A stretch of 64,000 bases of DNA, taken from Streptomyces himalayensis subsp. himalayensis (GTDB lineage Bacteria > Actinomycetota > Actinomycetes > Streptomycetales > Streptomycetaceae). Below, one piece after another: positions 8,152 to 16,845 of the stretch. The translations under genes and the position numbers were made by a program. The notes below the pieces were generated by a model. It was not told the DNA's origin. It saw only the letters and a list, made by a program, of their open reading frames with translations, and did not search any database. Location: NCBI RefSeq assembly GCF_013778455.1, contig NZ_JACEHE010000023.1, positions 1 to 64,000 on the forward strand, given 5' to 3'. Numbering within the stretch: the stretch's first letter is position 1; every line of letters starts with the position of its first letter.

Positions 8152-8482
8152 GGCGGAACAGGTCGAACAGGCCCGCCTCCAGCTTCACCCTGCCGGACCC
8201 CCAGGCCTTCGCGAAGTTCAGCTCGCCGTTGACGAGGGCGACCAGGTCGTCGCCGGTCATGGCGAGCCGGATCTGAGCCTTCTCCGGTGGCGGGCCCTGC
8301 AGCGTGTCCAGCACCTCGATCCGGCCGCCCTTGAGGCGGCCGGTGAAGGTGATGTCGAGGTCGGTGATATGGCAGCTCAGCGAGCGGTCCAGCTCCGCCG
8401 CCTTGCGTACGGCACCATCGGCGCCCGCCATGTTGTCGGAGAGCTTCTCGAGCGCGCTGAGGCACTCCTCTTTCGTGGCCAT
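8135..8482 (-). CDS. SCP2 sterol-binding domain protein
   Basis: Predicted 115 aa, ATG 8482. The whole protein is one SCP2-like domain: LSCHITDLDITFTGRL followed by IRLAMTGDDLVALVNGELNF and AWGSGRVKLEAGL, matching the beta-strand and C-terminal helix pattern of sterol carrier protein 2. Stand-alone bacterial versions bind hydrophobic ligands; the ligand here is unknown. It faces the FecE gene tail to tail with a short overlap, and is divergent from the small gene at 8525 with only 42 bp between. Confidence 0.85.
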   Translation of the reverse strand: MATKEECLSALEKLSDNMAGADGAVRKAAELDRSLSCHITDLDITFTGRLKGGRIEVLDTLQGPPPEKAQIRLAMTGDDLVALVNGELNFAKAWGSGRVKLEAGLFDLFRLRSLL

Positions 8483-8524
8483 CGCGATCGACGGTACCCC
8501 AGCGCTTCGCGGTAGCGTCAGGGC

Positions 8525-8959
8525 ATGAACGACTCAGTGCCGGGGGCCACCGACGTGACGCCTGAGACACACGGCGACGTAACCCATGAGACGCATGAGA
8601 CTCATGTGGCCGATGAGGCGGTTCCGGCAGAGACGTACGAGCCGTCCGGTCCCGCCGCCCTCGGCGTTCCCCGCACCCCCACCGGCAACGCCGACGTCGA
8701 CGCGCAGCTGGAGCGGCTGGCCGACGCCGACCACCTCGCCACGGACGGCCACGTCGAGGTGTACGAGGATGTACACCGCGGGCTGCGCGACGCGCTGACC
8801 GCGCTCGACGCGCGCCCGGGACTTCCCGGGCCGCCCGGACCACCACCGGGACCGCGCGGGCCCTCGGGACCTCCCCCAAGCTCTCGGCTTCGCTCGAGCA
8901 GGGAGGAGCCCCATGGATCCCCGGCCTCCTACGGCAATACCTACGGACACAGGAGCTGA
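8525..8959 (+). CDS. Small conserved hypothetical protein upstream of tlyA
   Basis: Predicted 144 aa, ATG 8525. The N-terminus is Thr/His/Glu rich (THETHETHV). The probable conserved core is GVPRTPTGNADVDAQLERL and the following DADHLATDGHVEVYEDVHRG (about residues 47-85), a short helical segment I recall beside tlyA in other Streptomyces. The C-terminal 45 residues are Pro/Gly/Ser rich and include sequence encoded by a palindromic repeat (8871-8914), so the natural end of the family has probably been altered here. It stops 7 bp before the likely tlyA start and is probably co-transcribed. No function can be assigned. Confidence 0.7.
   Translation: MNDSVPGATDVTPETHGDVTHETHETHVADEAVPAETYEPSGPAALGVPRTPTGNADVDAQLERLADADHLATDGHVEVYEDVHRGLRDALTALDARPGLPGPPGPPPGPRGPSGPPPSSRLRSSREEPHGSPASYGNTYGHRS
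8871..8914 (+). repeat. Palindromic repeat, CTCGAGCAGG type
   Basis: CTCCCCCAAGCTCTCGGCTT is followed by the complementary-type arm CGCTCGAGCAGGGAGGAGC and CCCAT. It is a member of the dispersed repeat family and lies inside the 3' end of the small gene at 8525. Its nearest relative in the window is at 27890. Confidence 0.85.
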
Positions 8960-8966
8960 ACCGAAC

Positions 8967-9782
8967 GTGGCAGGAGTCGCACGCCGCCGCCTCGACGCCG
9001 AGCTGGTGCGCCGCAAGCTCGCCCGCTCACGCGAACATGCGAGCCAGCTGATCGCCGCCGGGCGCGTGACGGTCGGCGGCAACACCGCGACCAAGCCCGC
9101 CACACAGGTGGAGACGGCCGCGGCCATCGTCGTGGCGAAGGACGACAGCGACCCCGACTACGTCTCGCGCGGCGGCCACAAGCTCGCGGGCGCGCTGAAG
9201 GCCTTCGTACCGCTCGGCCTGGAGGTGGAGGGGCGGCGCGCGCTGGACGCCGGTGCGTCGACGGGCGGCTTCACCGATGTCCTGCTGCGGTCGGGGGCGG
9301 CACAGGTCGTCGCCGTCGACGTCGGCTACGGACAACTTGCCTGGTCGCTCCAGAGCGATGAACGCGTCATCGTCAAGGACCGTACGAACGTACGCGAGTT
9401 GACGCTGGACGCGATCGATGAGGAGCCCGTGGACCTGGTGGTCGGAGATCTGTCGTTCATCCCGCTCGGCCTGGTGCTGCCCGCGCTGGTGCGGTGCGCG
9501 GCGCCCGACGCGGACCTGGTGCTGATGGTCAAGCCGCAGTTCGAGGTCGGCAAGGAGCGGCTGGGCAGCGGAGGCGTCGTACGCAGTCCCGAGCTGCGGG
9601 CCGAAGCGGTACGCGGCGTGGCGCGGCAGGCCGCCAAGCTCGGGCTCGGCGTGCGGGGCGTCACGGCGAGTCCGCTGCCGGGTCCTTCGGGAAACGTCGA
9701 GTACTTTCTGTGGCTGCGTGCCGGGGCGCCCGACCTCGACCCGGCCGATGTCGACCGAGCAGTGGCGGAGGGGCCGCGGTGA
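8967..9782 (+). CDS. tlyA: TlyA family rRNA 2'-O-methyltransferase
   Basis: Predicted 271 aa from GTG 8967, with AGGAG at 8951-8955. An upstream in-frame ATG (8913) would add residues encoded by a repeat element and is rejected. An S4 RNA-binding domain occupies residues 1-65 (RRLDAELVRRKLARSREHA). A FtsJ-like SAM-dependent methyltransferase follows with motif I LDAGASTGGFTDVLL, then VAVDVGYGQL and DLSFIPL. In mycobacteria TlyA methylates 16S C1409 and 23S C1920 and sets capreomycin sensitivity; the same role is inferred. The 3' end overlaps the NAD kinase start (GTGA), so the two are translationally coupled. Confidence 0.92.
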   Translation: MAGVARRRLDAELVRRKLARSREHASQLIAAGRVTVGGNTATKPATQVETAAAIVVAKDDSDPDYVSRGGHKLAGALKAFVPLGLEVEGRRALDAGASTGGFTDVLLRSGAAQVVAVDVGYGQLAWSLQSDERVIVKDRTNVRELTLDAIDEEPVDLVVGDLSFIPLGLVLPALVRCAAPDADLVLMVKPQFEVGKERLGSGGVVRSPELRAEAVRGVARQAAKLGLGVRGVTASPLPGPSGNVEYFLWLRAGAPDLDPADVDRAVAEGPR

Positions 9783-10678
9783 CCGGACGTACGGTGTTCC
9801 TGCTCGCCCACACGGGGCGGCCCGCGGCCATCCGCAGCGCCGAACTCGTCGTGAAGGGGCTGCAGCGCTGCGGCCTGGGCGTGCGCGTACTGGAGTCGGA
9901 GGCCGCCGACCTGCCGCCGCTCCCGCCCTCCGTCGAGCTGGTGCCGGAGGCCACGCCCGAGGCCCTCGACGGCTGTGAGCTGCTGATCGTGCTCGGCGGC
10001 GACGGGACGCTGCTGCGCGGCGCCGAGTTCGCCCGGGCCTCGGGTGTGCCGATGCTCGGCGTCAACCTCGGGCGCGTCGGGTTCCTCGCGGAGGCCGAGC
10101 GGGACGACCTGGAGAAGGTGGTCGACCGCGTGGTGACGAAGGAGTACGAGGTCGAGGAGCGCATGACCGTCGACGTCGTCGTGCAGAGCAACGGCGACAT
10201 CGTGCATACGGACTGGGCGCTCAACGAGGCCGCCGTGCAGAAGATGTCGGCGGAGCGGATGCTCGAGGTCGTCCTCGAGATCGACGGGCGGCCGGTGACG
10301 GGCTTCGGCTGCGACGGCATCGTGTGCGCGACACCCACCGGGTCGACGGCGTACGCGTTCTCGGCCGGCGGGCCCGTGGTGTGGCCGGAGGTCGAGGCGC
10401 TGCTGATGGTGCCGATCAGTGCGCACGCGCTGTTCGCCAAGCCGCTCGTGACCTCGCCGGATTCGGTGCTTGCCGTCGAGGTGCAGACGCATACGCCGCA
10501 CGGGGTGCTGTGGTGTGACGGGCGGAGGACGCTGGAACTGCCGCCGGGGGCGCGGGTTGTGGTGAGCCGGGGGGCGGTGCCGGTGCGGTTGGCTCGGTTG
10601 CACCATGCTTCGTTCACCGACCGGTTGGTCGCGAAGTTCGCTTTGCCGGTTTCTGGGTGGCGGGGGGCGCCGCACTAG
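9779..10678 (+). CDS. nadK: NAD kinase
   Basis: Predicted 299 aa starting at GTG 9779, overlapping the tlyA stop by 4 nt. The hallmark GGDGT lies at residues 73-77 (VLGGDGTLLRGAEF), and NLGRVGFLAEAE follows. ATPTGSTAYAFSAGGP is the conserved C-terminal nucleotide-binding segment. The enzyme phosphorylates NAD+ to NADP+ in the cytoplasm. Longer in-frame openings back to 9494 exist but run through tlyA and have no ribosome-binding signal. The neighbourhood tlyA-nadK-recN is conserved in actinobacteria. Confidence 0.95.
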   Translation: MTGRTVFLLAHTGRPAAIRSAELVVKGLQRCGLGVRVLESEAADLPPLPPSVELVPEATPEALDGCELLIVLGGDGTLLRGAEFARASGVPMLGVNLGRVGFLAEAERDDLEKVVDRVVTKEYEVEERMTVDVVVQSNGDIVHTDWALNEAAVQKMSAERMLEVVLEIDGRPVTGFGCDGIVCATPTGSTAYAFSAGGPVVWPEVEALLMVPISAHALFAKPLVTSPDSVLAVEVQTHTPHGVLWCDGRRTLELPPGARVVVSRGAVPVRLARLHHASFTDRLVAKFALPVSGWRGAPH

Positions 10679-10743
10679 CCCTGCGGGCCGCCTTACGCGT
10701 TTGTGGGGCGCCGTACTTTTGCGGGGCACCCGCCGTCGTGGGC

Positions 10744-10808
10744 TGTGCCCACCCTCCCCCAGCTAACGCTGGGAGGTGCCCCCAGCCCAGCGGAACGATT
10801 GCCCACAA
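10744..10808 (+). repeat. Composite palindromic repeat between nadK and recN
   Basis: The core CTCCCCCAGCTAACGCTGGG plus AGGTGCCCCCAG occupies 10754-10785. It is flanked by TGTGCCCACC (from 10744) and CCCAGCGGAACG...TGCCCACAA (to 10808). The same outer flanks enclose the different core at 27890-27933. It could fold into a stable hairpin between the two genes. Confidence 0.85.
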
Positions 10809-10908
10809 TGCCACCAGCGGGTGATGTGGGCCCTCATTACCTGCGGGTTCTCGGAAGCAGGGCAGGGGCCGTCGCACAGTTGCCCTCCGACCTCGTAAGG
10901 TCTTGTCC

Positions 10909-12648
10909 GTGTTGGAGGAGATGCGGATACGGTCGCTCGGAGTCATCGACGACGCGGTCGTCGAGCTGTCGCCCGGTTTCACCGCCGTGACGGGCGAGAC
11001 CGGTGCGGGCAAGACGATGGTGGTCACCAGCCTCGGCCTGCTGCTCGGCGGGCGCGCGGACCCTGCCCTCGTGCGGATCGGCGCCAAGGCGGCGGTCGTC
11101 GAGGGGCGGGTCACCGTACCCGCGGACTCGTCCGCCCTCGTGCGGGCCGAGGAGGCGGGCGCCGAGCTCGACGACGGTGCGCTGCTGATCAGCCGTACGG
11201 TCTCCGCCGAGGGGCGGTCGCGGGCGCATCTGGGCGGGCGCTCCGTGCCCGTGGGGGTGCTGGCCGAACTCGCCGACGAGCTCGTCGCCGTGCACGGCCA
11301 GACCGATCAGCAGGGGTTGCTCAAGCTGTCCCGGCAGCGGCAGGCGCTCGACCGGTACGCGGGCGACGCGGTCGCCGTGCCGCTTGCCAAGTACACGGCG
11401 GCGTACCGCAGGCTGCGTGCCGTCACCGCGGAACTCGACGAGATCACCACGCGCGCGCGGGAGCGTGCGCAGGAAGCCGACATGCTGCGCTTCGGCCTCG
11501 ACGAGATCGCGGGTGTCGAGCCGCGCGCCGGCGAGGACACCGAGCTTGCCGCCGAGGCGGAGCGGCTGGGCCACGCGGAGGCCCTCGCCTCCGCCGCCAC
11601 GGCCGCACACGCCGCGCTCGCGGGCAATCCCGAGGACCCGGAGGGCGTCGACGCCACGACGCTCGTCGCGGGCGCTCACCGGGCGCTGGAGGCCGTTCGT
11701 TCCCACGACGCCTCTCTCGCCGGGCTCGCCGAGCGGATCGGCGAGATCGGGATCCTGCTGGGCGATGTGGCGGGGGAGCTCGCCGGGTACGCCGACGACC
11801 TCGACGCCGACCCGCTGCGGCTCGCCGCCGTGGAGGAGCGGCGAGCCGCACTCACCCAGCTCACGCGCAAGTACGGCGAGAACATCGACGCGGTGCTCGC
11901 CTGGGCCGAGCAGAGCGCCGTCCGGCTCACCGAACTCGAGGGTGACGACGAGCGGATCGGTGAGCTGACGGCGGAGCGGGATGCTCTGCGCGACGAACTG
12001 GCCGGGCTCGCCGAGGCGTTGACGGAGGCCCGCGCGGAGGCCGCCGAGCGGTTCGGCGCCGCGGTCACCGCCGAGCTCGCCTCCCTCGCGATGCCGCACG
12101 CGCGCGTGACGATCGACATCCGGCAGACCGAGGTGGCCGAGGACGGGGACGGCGTCGAGGTCGGTGGGCGGACCGTCGCGTACGGGCCCACGGGCGTCGA
12201 CGAGGTCGAACTGCTGCTCGCCCCGCACCCGGGCGCGCCGCCGCGGCCCATCGCCAAGGGCGCATCGGGTGGTGAGCTGTCGCGCGTGATGCTCGCTGTC
12301 GAGGTGGTCTTCGCGGGCACCGACCCCGTGCCGACGTACCTCTTCGACGAGGTCGACGCGGGTGTCGGCGGCAAGGCCGCGGTCGAGATCGGCCGCCGGC
12401 TCGCCAAGCTCGCCAAGTCCGCCCAGGTCGTGGTCGTCACGCATCTGCCCCAGGTGGCCGCCTTCGCGGATCGCCAACTGCTCGTGGAGAAGACGAACGA
12501 CGGTTCCGTGACCCGGTCGGGGGTCAAGGTCCTGGAGGGCGAGGACCGCATCCGCGAACTCTCCCGGATGCTGGCCGGCCAGGAGGACTCGGAGACGGCT
12601 CGGGCGCATGCCGAGGAGCTGCTGGCCACGGCGCGGGCGGACGGTTAG
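10909..12648 (+). CDS. recN: DNA repair protein RecN
   Basis: Predicted 579 aa from GTG 10909. TTG 10903 and ATG 10921 are alternatives in the same frame; the GGAGGAG at 10914-10920 is too close to serve the ATG. It is an SMC-like ATPase: Walker A GETGAGKT at residues 29-36, a central Ala/Glu/Arg-rich coiled-coil region (about 150-390), the signature KGASGGELSRVMLA and Walker B TYLFDEVDAGVGG near the C-terminus. RecN acts early in double-strand-break repair, holding DNA ends for recombination. I see no SOS/LexA box in the upstream 230 bp. Confidence 0.95.
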   Translation: MLEEMRIRSLGVIDDAVVELSPGFTAVTGETGAGKTMVVTSLGLLLGGRADPALVRIGAKAAVVEGRVTVPADSSALVRAEEAGAELDDGALLISRTVSAEGRSRAHLGGRSVPVGVLAELADELVAVHGQTDQQGLLKLSRQRQALDRYAGDAVAVPLAKYTAAYRRLRAVTAELDEITTRARERAQEADMLRFGLDEIAGVEPRAGEDTELAAEAERLGHAEALASAATAAHAALAGNPEDPEGVDATTLVAGAHRALEAVRSHDASLAGLAERIGEIGILLGDVAGELAGYADDLDADPLRLAAVEERRAALTQLTRKYGENIDAVLAWAEQSAVRLTELEGDDERIGELTAERDALRDELAGLAEALTEARAEAAERFGAAVTAELASLAMPHARVTIDIRQTEVAEDGDGVEVGGRTVAYGPTGVDEVELLLAPHPGAPPRPIAKGASGGELSRVMLAVEVVFAGTDPVPTYLFDEVDAGVGGKAAVEIGRRLAKLAKSAQVVVVTHLPQVAAFADRQLLVEKTNDGSVTRSGVKVLEGEDRIRELSRMLAGQEDSETARAHAEELLATARADG

Positions 12649-12738
12649 CCGGGCAGTCTTCGCAGGGCACCGCCGCGTTGGTGCGCGCCCTATGCCCGCG
12701 TCGCCGGTCGGCACGCCGGTCTCCGTAAGCTGGCGGGC

Positions 12739-13539
12739 ATGATCAGGAAGTTCGGCAGGGCTGTCGCGTTCGGGCTTGGCGCGGGAGCCACGCGCGCTGT
12801 CTACGGGGAGTTGCTGCGACGTTCGCCCGGGGGTGCGTCGTGGTGGGAGCGTACGAACTACGCCGGGCGCACCGTGCATCTGGGAGCCGGGCCTGCGGTT
12901 GCCGTGGGGGCCGCTCTCGGCGCGCTGCCTTCCCGTACGAGGGGCGCCGCCGCGTTGGCCGTACTGGCGGCCGGGGCATGCGGGGCGTACGACGACGTCG
13001 TCGGCGCCGGGGACCCCCGGCGCGGGTTCCGTGCCCATCTGTCCGCGCTCCGCGACGGTGAGGTGACCAGCGGCGCCGTCAAGCTGTTCGGTATCGCGGC
13101 GGCCGGGCTCGCCGCCGGGGCGCTGCTCAAGGAGCGGCCCGTGGACCGGTTCCTGGCGGGCATGGTGATCGCCGGCACCGCACACTTCGTCAATCTCGTG
13201 GACGTGCGGCCTGGAAGGGCCACTGCCGCGGTACTCACCCTGGGCGCACCAGGACTGCTCAGGAAGGGGCCGGCCGGGGTGCTGTCCGCGGCGTCCGTCG
13301 GGGCGGCCGCCGCCGTGCTTCCCGACGACGTCGCCGAGCGCACGATGATCGGCGATGCCGGAGCGCATGCACTGGGCGCCGCGCTGGGTACCGCGATCGT
13401 CGCGGGCAACGACCGCGCGGGCCTCGCGGCGCATGCGGCCGGGCTGGTCGCGGCGGCGGTGTACGGCGACAAGGTGAGCGAGCTTGCGCGGCAGGTGGGA
13501 GAGACGGATCAGAGAACGTGGACGGGGCGCCGACGGTAG
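12739..13539 (+). CDS. Divergent MraY/WecA-like membrane protein
   Basis: Predicted 266 aa, ATG 12739. It is an Ala/Gly-rich polytopic protein (about 7-8 hydrophobic segments) that matches, in order, the landmarks of polyprenyl-phosphate N-acetylhexosamine-1-phosphate transferases: NYAGRTVHLGAGPAV (like the family RG-x-GG segment), AYDDVVGAGD (the DD motif), NLVDVRPGRATA (the NLxDG region) and MIGDAGAHALGAALG (GD-x-G). It is shorter than MraY or WecA and lacks some basic residues of the His-rich loop, so catalytic activity is uncertain. It lies beside a glycosyltransferase gene, suggesting a shared role in a cell-envelope glycan. Annotation pipelines usually call it hypothetical. Confidence 0.7.
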   Translation: MIRKFGRAVAFGLGAGATRAVYGELLRRSPGGASWWERTNYAGRTVHLGAGPAVAVGAALGALPSRTRGAAALAVLAAGACGAYDDVVGAGDPRRGFRAHLSALRDGEVTSGAVKLFGIAAAGLAAGALLKERPVDRFLAGMVIAGTAHFVNLVDVRPGRATAAVLTLGAPGLLRKGPAGVLSAASVGAAAAVLPDDVAERTMIGDAGAHALGAALGTAIVAGNDRAGLAAHAAGLVAAAVYGDKVSELARQVGETDQRTWTGRRR

Positions 13540-13584
13540 TGGGTTGTTCCGGTTTTCAGACCAAAGCGGCCACGCCGTCGCCCA

Positions 13585-13599
13585 ATTGGGTGATCCAAT
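13585..13599. promoter_or_regulatory. Inverted repeat upstream of glycosyltransferase gene
   Basis: ATTGG-GTGAT-CCAAT is a perfect 5-bp dyad with a 5-bp spacer, in a locally AT-richer stretch of the 223-bp gap between 13540 and 13762. It could be an operator for the glycosyltransferase gene at 13763; the regulator is unknown. Confidence 0.35.
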
Positions 13600-13762
13600 A
13601 GCGGCGTGTTGCCCGCTCCGACACGGTGGTGGTCATCGGTCGGTGCCGGAACGTCCGTACGGGCTGGCATCCTTGAGGCTGTACGTCAACCCATCACGCC
13701 CCGCCACTCAGGCAGTACGACCTTTCACCGCCGTCCCACGCCGCCCCAGGAGCCCGGCCACT

Positions 13763-14899
13763 GTGAGCAGCCACACACCGCACGGCAACTCGCCGCTGCG
13801 CACCGTGCAGGTGCTCGGCGGGGGCAGCGGGGGCAGCAGCGTCCACGTCCGCTCACTCGCCGCCGGCCTTGTCGCCAGGGGCGTGCGGGTCACCGTGTGC
13901 GCCCCCACCGAGGTCGCACGAGGGCTCGGTTTCCGGGACGTCGGCGCCCAGCACATCCCCGTACCGCGCCGCAGCGACCCGGCGTCCGTGGCCGCACTGC
14001 GCCTGGCCTGCGCGGATGCCGACCTGGTGCATGCACACGGGCTGAACGCGGCCGTCCGTGCCGCCCTCGCCCTCAGCGGCCGCCGCACCCCGCTCGTCGT
14101 CACCTGGCACACCCGCACACACGCCGAGGGGGCGCGCGCCCACCTTCTGCGCCTGCTCGAACGCCGGGTCGCCAGGTCGGCTTCGGTCGTGCTCGGCACG
14201 TCGTCGGACCTCGTCGACCGGGCCCGCCGCAGGGGTGCCCGTGACGCACGGCTCGCGGCCGTCGCGTTCCCCGGGCCCCGGCGGGCGGAGGGCTCGGCGG
14301 GTGTAGAGGAGGACGCCGACCGGCCGCTTCACAAGGCACGCGCCGAACTCGGCGCCGTCGACCGGCCGTTGCTCATGGCCGTCGGCGCGCTCGAACGACA
14401 CCGGGGCTACGAGACGCTGCTGGACGCCACGCGCGCGTGGCGGCACCTCGACCCCGTACCGCTTGTGATCATCGCCGGAGAGGGGCAGCTGAGGGGCGCG
14501 CTGCAGGGGCGTATCGAGGACGAGGGGCTGCCCGTACGCATCCTCGGCCGGCGCGACGACGTACCGGAACTGCTCGCGGCCGCCGACATCGCCCTGCTGC
14601 CCAGCCCTTGGGAGGCACGCTCCGTCCTCGCCCAGGAGGCTCTCCACGCGCGCGTGCCGCTTGTCGCGACAGCCGTGGGCGGCGTGCCCGATCTGGTCGG
14701 GGACGCCGCGGAACTCGTCCCGCCCGGCGACGCGGAGGCGCTCGCGGACGCCGTCGTATGCCTCCTCGCCGACCCCGAGCGAAGGGAGCAGCTCAGGGCG
14801 CTGGGCGAGGCCCAGGCGGCGACGTGGCCGACGGAGGACGAGACGGTCGCTCAGGTCCTCAGCGTCTATGACGAGTTGACGGGGACGCTGACGACATAG
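13763..14899 (+). CDS. GT4-type glycosyltransferase
   Basis: Predicted 378 aa from GTG 13763, with AGGAG at 13748-13752; the frame is open further upstream without a convincing start. It has a GT-B fold with two Rossmann-like halves. The N-terminal half opens with VQVLGGGSGGSSVHVRSLAAG, and the C-terminal half carries VGALERHRGYETLLDA, LGRRDDVPELLAAADI and the nucleotide-sugar-binding region SVLAQEALHARVPLVATAVGG. The substrate cannot be predicted. With the MraY/WecA-like protein just upstream it may add sugars to a lipid-linked intermediate, which is inference from position only. Confidence 0.85.
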   Translation: MSSHTPHGNSPLRTVQVLGGGSGGSSVHVRSLAAGLVARGVRVTVCAPTEVARGLGFRDVGAQHIPVPRRSDPASVAALRLACADADLVHAHGLNAAVRAALALSGRRTPLVVTWHTRTHAEGARAHLLRLLERRVARSASVVLGTSSDLVDRARRRGARDARLAAVAFPGPRRAEGSAGVEEDADRPLHKARAELGAVDRPLLMAVGALERHRGYETLLDATRAWRHLDPVPLVIIAGEGQLRGALQGRIEDEGLPVRILGRRDDVPELLAAADIALLPSPWEARSVLAQEALHARVPLVATAVGGVPDLVGDAAELVPPGDAEALADAVVCLLADPERREQLRALGEAQAATWPTEDETVAQVLSVYDELTGTLTT

Positions 14900-14936
14900 C
14901 GAGCATCGGCCGGCGAAGGGTTCGGCCCAACGGCGG

Positions 14937-16694
14937 TCATGGCGCATACCTCCGGGCCCGCAGCGCCAGGCTCAGAGCCAGCACCGTCTGCGGATCGTCC
15001 AGGTCCGTGCCGAGGAGTTCGCCGATACGGGCCAGACGGTTGTAGAGGGTCTGCCGGTTGAGGTGGAGTTCGCGGGCCGTCTCCGCCTTGCGGCCCGCAT
15101 GGGCCAGATAGGTCTCCAGCGTCGGCAGGAGCGGCGGCTTCGAGCGGCGGTCGTGGTCGCGCAGGGGCCCGATCGCGCGGTCGACGAAGGCCGCGAGGTC
15201 CGGGTGGTCGCGCAGACGCCACAGCAGCAGGTCGATGTCCAGACGCCGCGCGTCGTACCACGGGCGGTCGGGCAGGCCCTGCGCCGCCGTCGCCGTCTCC
15301 GCGGCATGCCGCAGCCCCGCCGAGGCGGCCGCCCAGCCGCCTGCAACCCCGACCACCACGACCGGCGGCTGCCCGCCGGCCCGCTGCATGCCCGCCCGCT
15401 CCACGCCGGCCCGCAGCGCCGCCGCGACCCGGTCCGCGACGGCCGTGCGTTCGGACTCGGAGCGCAGAGCCAGCAGCAGCGGCACACGCCCCTCGACCGG
15501 ACGCACACCGAGCAGCACCGGCACGCCCACCGACGCCAGTTCCTCCGCGACGGCACGCGCCAGGACCGCCCAGCCGCCGCCGGGCGAGAGCCCGGCATGC
15601 CCGTCCGGGAACCGCATCACCACAGGGAGCAGCGGCGCCTCGCCGGGCTTGAATCCCAGCACCCTCGCCTGCGCCGGGGCGTCCTCGGCCGCGATGCGGC
15701 CCTCCGCGAGATCGGTGAGGAAGTCGCCGCGGCCGCGCGCGGCCAGCTCCTCCTCCTGCCGGGCCTGCATCAGGACGACGGCGAGGATGCCCGCGGCGCG
15801 CTCCGCCGCGATCCGGTGTACGGGCGCGGTCGGGTTGGCGACCGCGAGCATCACGAGCCGGGCCCGCACCGAGCCGGTCGTGACCGGCACACCGCCGGGA
15901 CCACCACCCCCGGGCCCGGCTCCCAGGCCGCTGCCGCCCAGGCCGCTGCCGCCCGGGCCGGTCCCCAGACCCGCGCTGCCCAGCCCTCCGCCGCCGGGGC
16001 CGGCTCCCGGCACGTCGACGATCACGGCACTGGCAGGCGGCCCCTGCTCCCGGGCGGCCTCACGAGCCGCCCGGCCGCCCCGCAGCCCGTCCCACACCTG
16101 CAGCGGATCCGTCCCCGCGGGCCCGGTCCCGGCTGCGTACAGGAGCTGCCCCTCCGGCGTCTCCAGGAACACCGGGTTGCCGCTGAACTCCGCCAGGATG
16201 CTCAGCACCTGGGGGACCCCGCCGCCGCCCAGCAGCGCCTCGGTGCACCGCCGGTGCACCTCCTCGGCCTGCTGGTGCAGCGCGTAGTGGAAGTTGACGA
16301 TCTCGGTGTGGACCTCTTCGGTGACCGCCACGAACGGCACTTCGCGATGCAGCTGCACCAAGGGCAGACCGACCGCCCGCGCGGTCTCCACGACGGCCGC
16401 GGGGAGGCGCGTGAAGCGGGGGCCGAGTTCGACGACGAGCGCCGCGATGCCGCGCTCGGCGAGCCGCCGTACGAAACCGCGCTGTTCGGCGGGGCGGCTG
16501 CCGAGCCCGAGCCCCGTGGTCAGCAGGAGCTCGCCTCCCTTGAGCAGCGAGGCGATGTTGGGTGCCTCGCCCGCGTGCACCCAGCGGACGGTGCGCTGCA
16601 GCCGGTCGGCTCCGGCGAGGACCTCCGGAAGCCCGCTGCGCAGCCCCGGCAGCTCGAGTGCCCGCTGCACGGTGATACCGCCCTGCGTCTCCAT
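14937..16694 (-). CDS. PucR family transcriptional regulator
   Basis: Predicted 585 aa starting METQGGITVQRAL at ATG 16694. An N-terminal PucR domain occupies about residues 1-130. The centre holds a GAF/GGDEF-like region (about 300-480), and the C-terminal helix-turn-helix contains ETARELHLNRQTLYNRLARI near residue 540. PucR proteins control purine catabolism or, as CdaR-type regulators, sugar and amino-acid use; the target here is unknown. Residues about 230-280 form an unusual Gly/Pro/Leu-rich linker (GLGTGPGGSGLGGSG), encoded by a simple repeat. It lies downstream of the GH15 gene on the same strand, 151 bp away, and converges with the glycosyltransferase gene. Confidence 0.88.
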   Translation of the reverse strand: METQGGITVQRALELPGLRSGLPEVLAGADRLQRTVRWVHAGEAPNIASLLKGGELLLTTGLGLGSRPAEQRGFVRRLAERGIAALVVELGPRFTRLPAAVVETARAVGLPLVQLHREVPFVAVTEEVHTEIVNFHYALHQQAEEVHRRCTEALLGGGGVPQVLSILAEFSGNPVFLETPEGQLLYAAGTGPAGTDPLQVWDGLRGGRAAREAAREQGPPASAVIVDVPGAGPGGGGLGSAGLGTGPGGSGLGGSGLGAGPGGGGPGGVPVTTGSVRARLVMLAVANPTAPVHRIAAERAAGILAVVLMQARQEEELAARGRGDFLTDLAEGRIAAEDAPAQARVLGFKPGEAPLLPVVMRFPDGHAGLSPGGGWAVLARAVAEELASVGVPVLLGVRPVEGRVPLLLALRSESERTAVADRVAAALRAGVERAGMQRAGGQPPVVVVGVAGGWAAASAGLRHAAETATAAQGLPDRPWYDARRLDIDLLLWRLRDHPDLAAFVDRAIGPLRDHDRRSKPPLLPTLETYLAHAGRKAETARELHLNRQTLYNRLARIGELLGTDLDDPQTVLALSLALRARRYAP

Positions 16695-16845
16695 TTGCCG
16701 GACGTTACCCGGGCTCGAGTTCCGAGGACATCTCCCCCTCGTTGCACCGGGCCGCACCAGGCCTTTCCGTGCGGCAACTCGTCATCCGCGCGCGGGAAAC
16801 CGCGACCTCGTGTCGCTTGTGGCATTCGTCATACGGGCGCCGTCC

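Noticed and set aside
10837..13434. 865-codon open frame antisense to recN
   Set aside because: It has no recognisable domain or start signal, and the sense strand carries an intact RecN.
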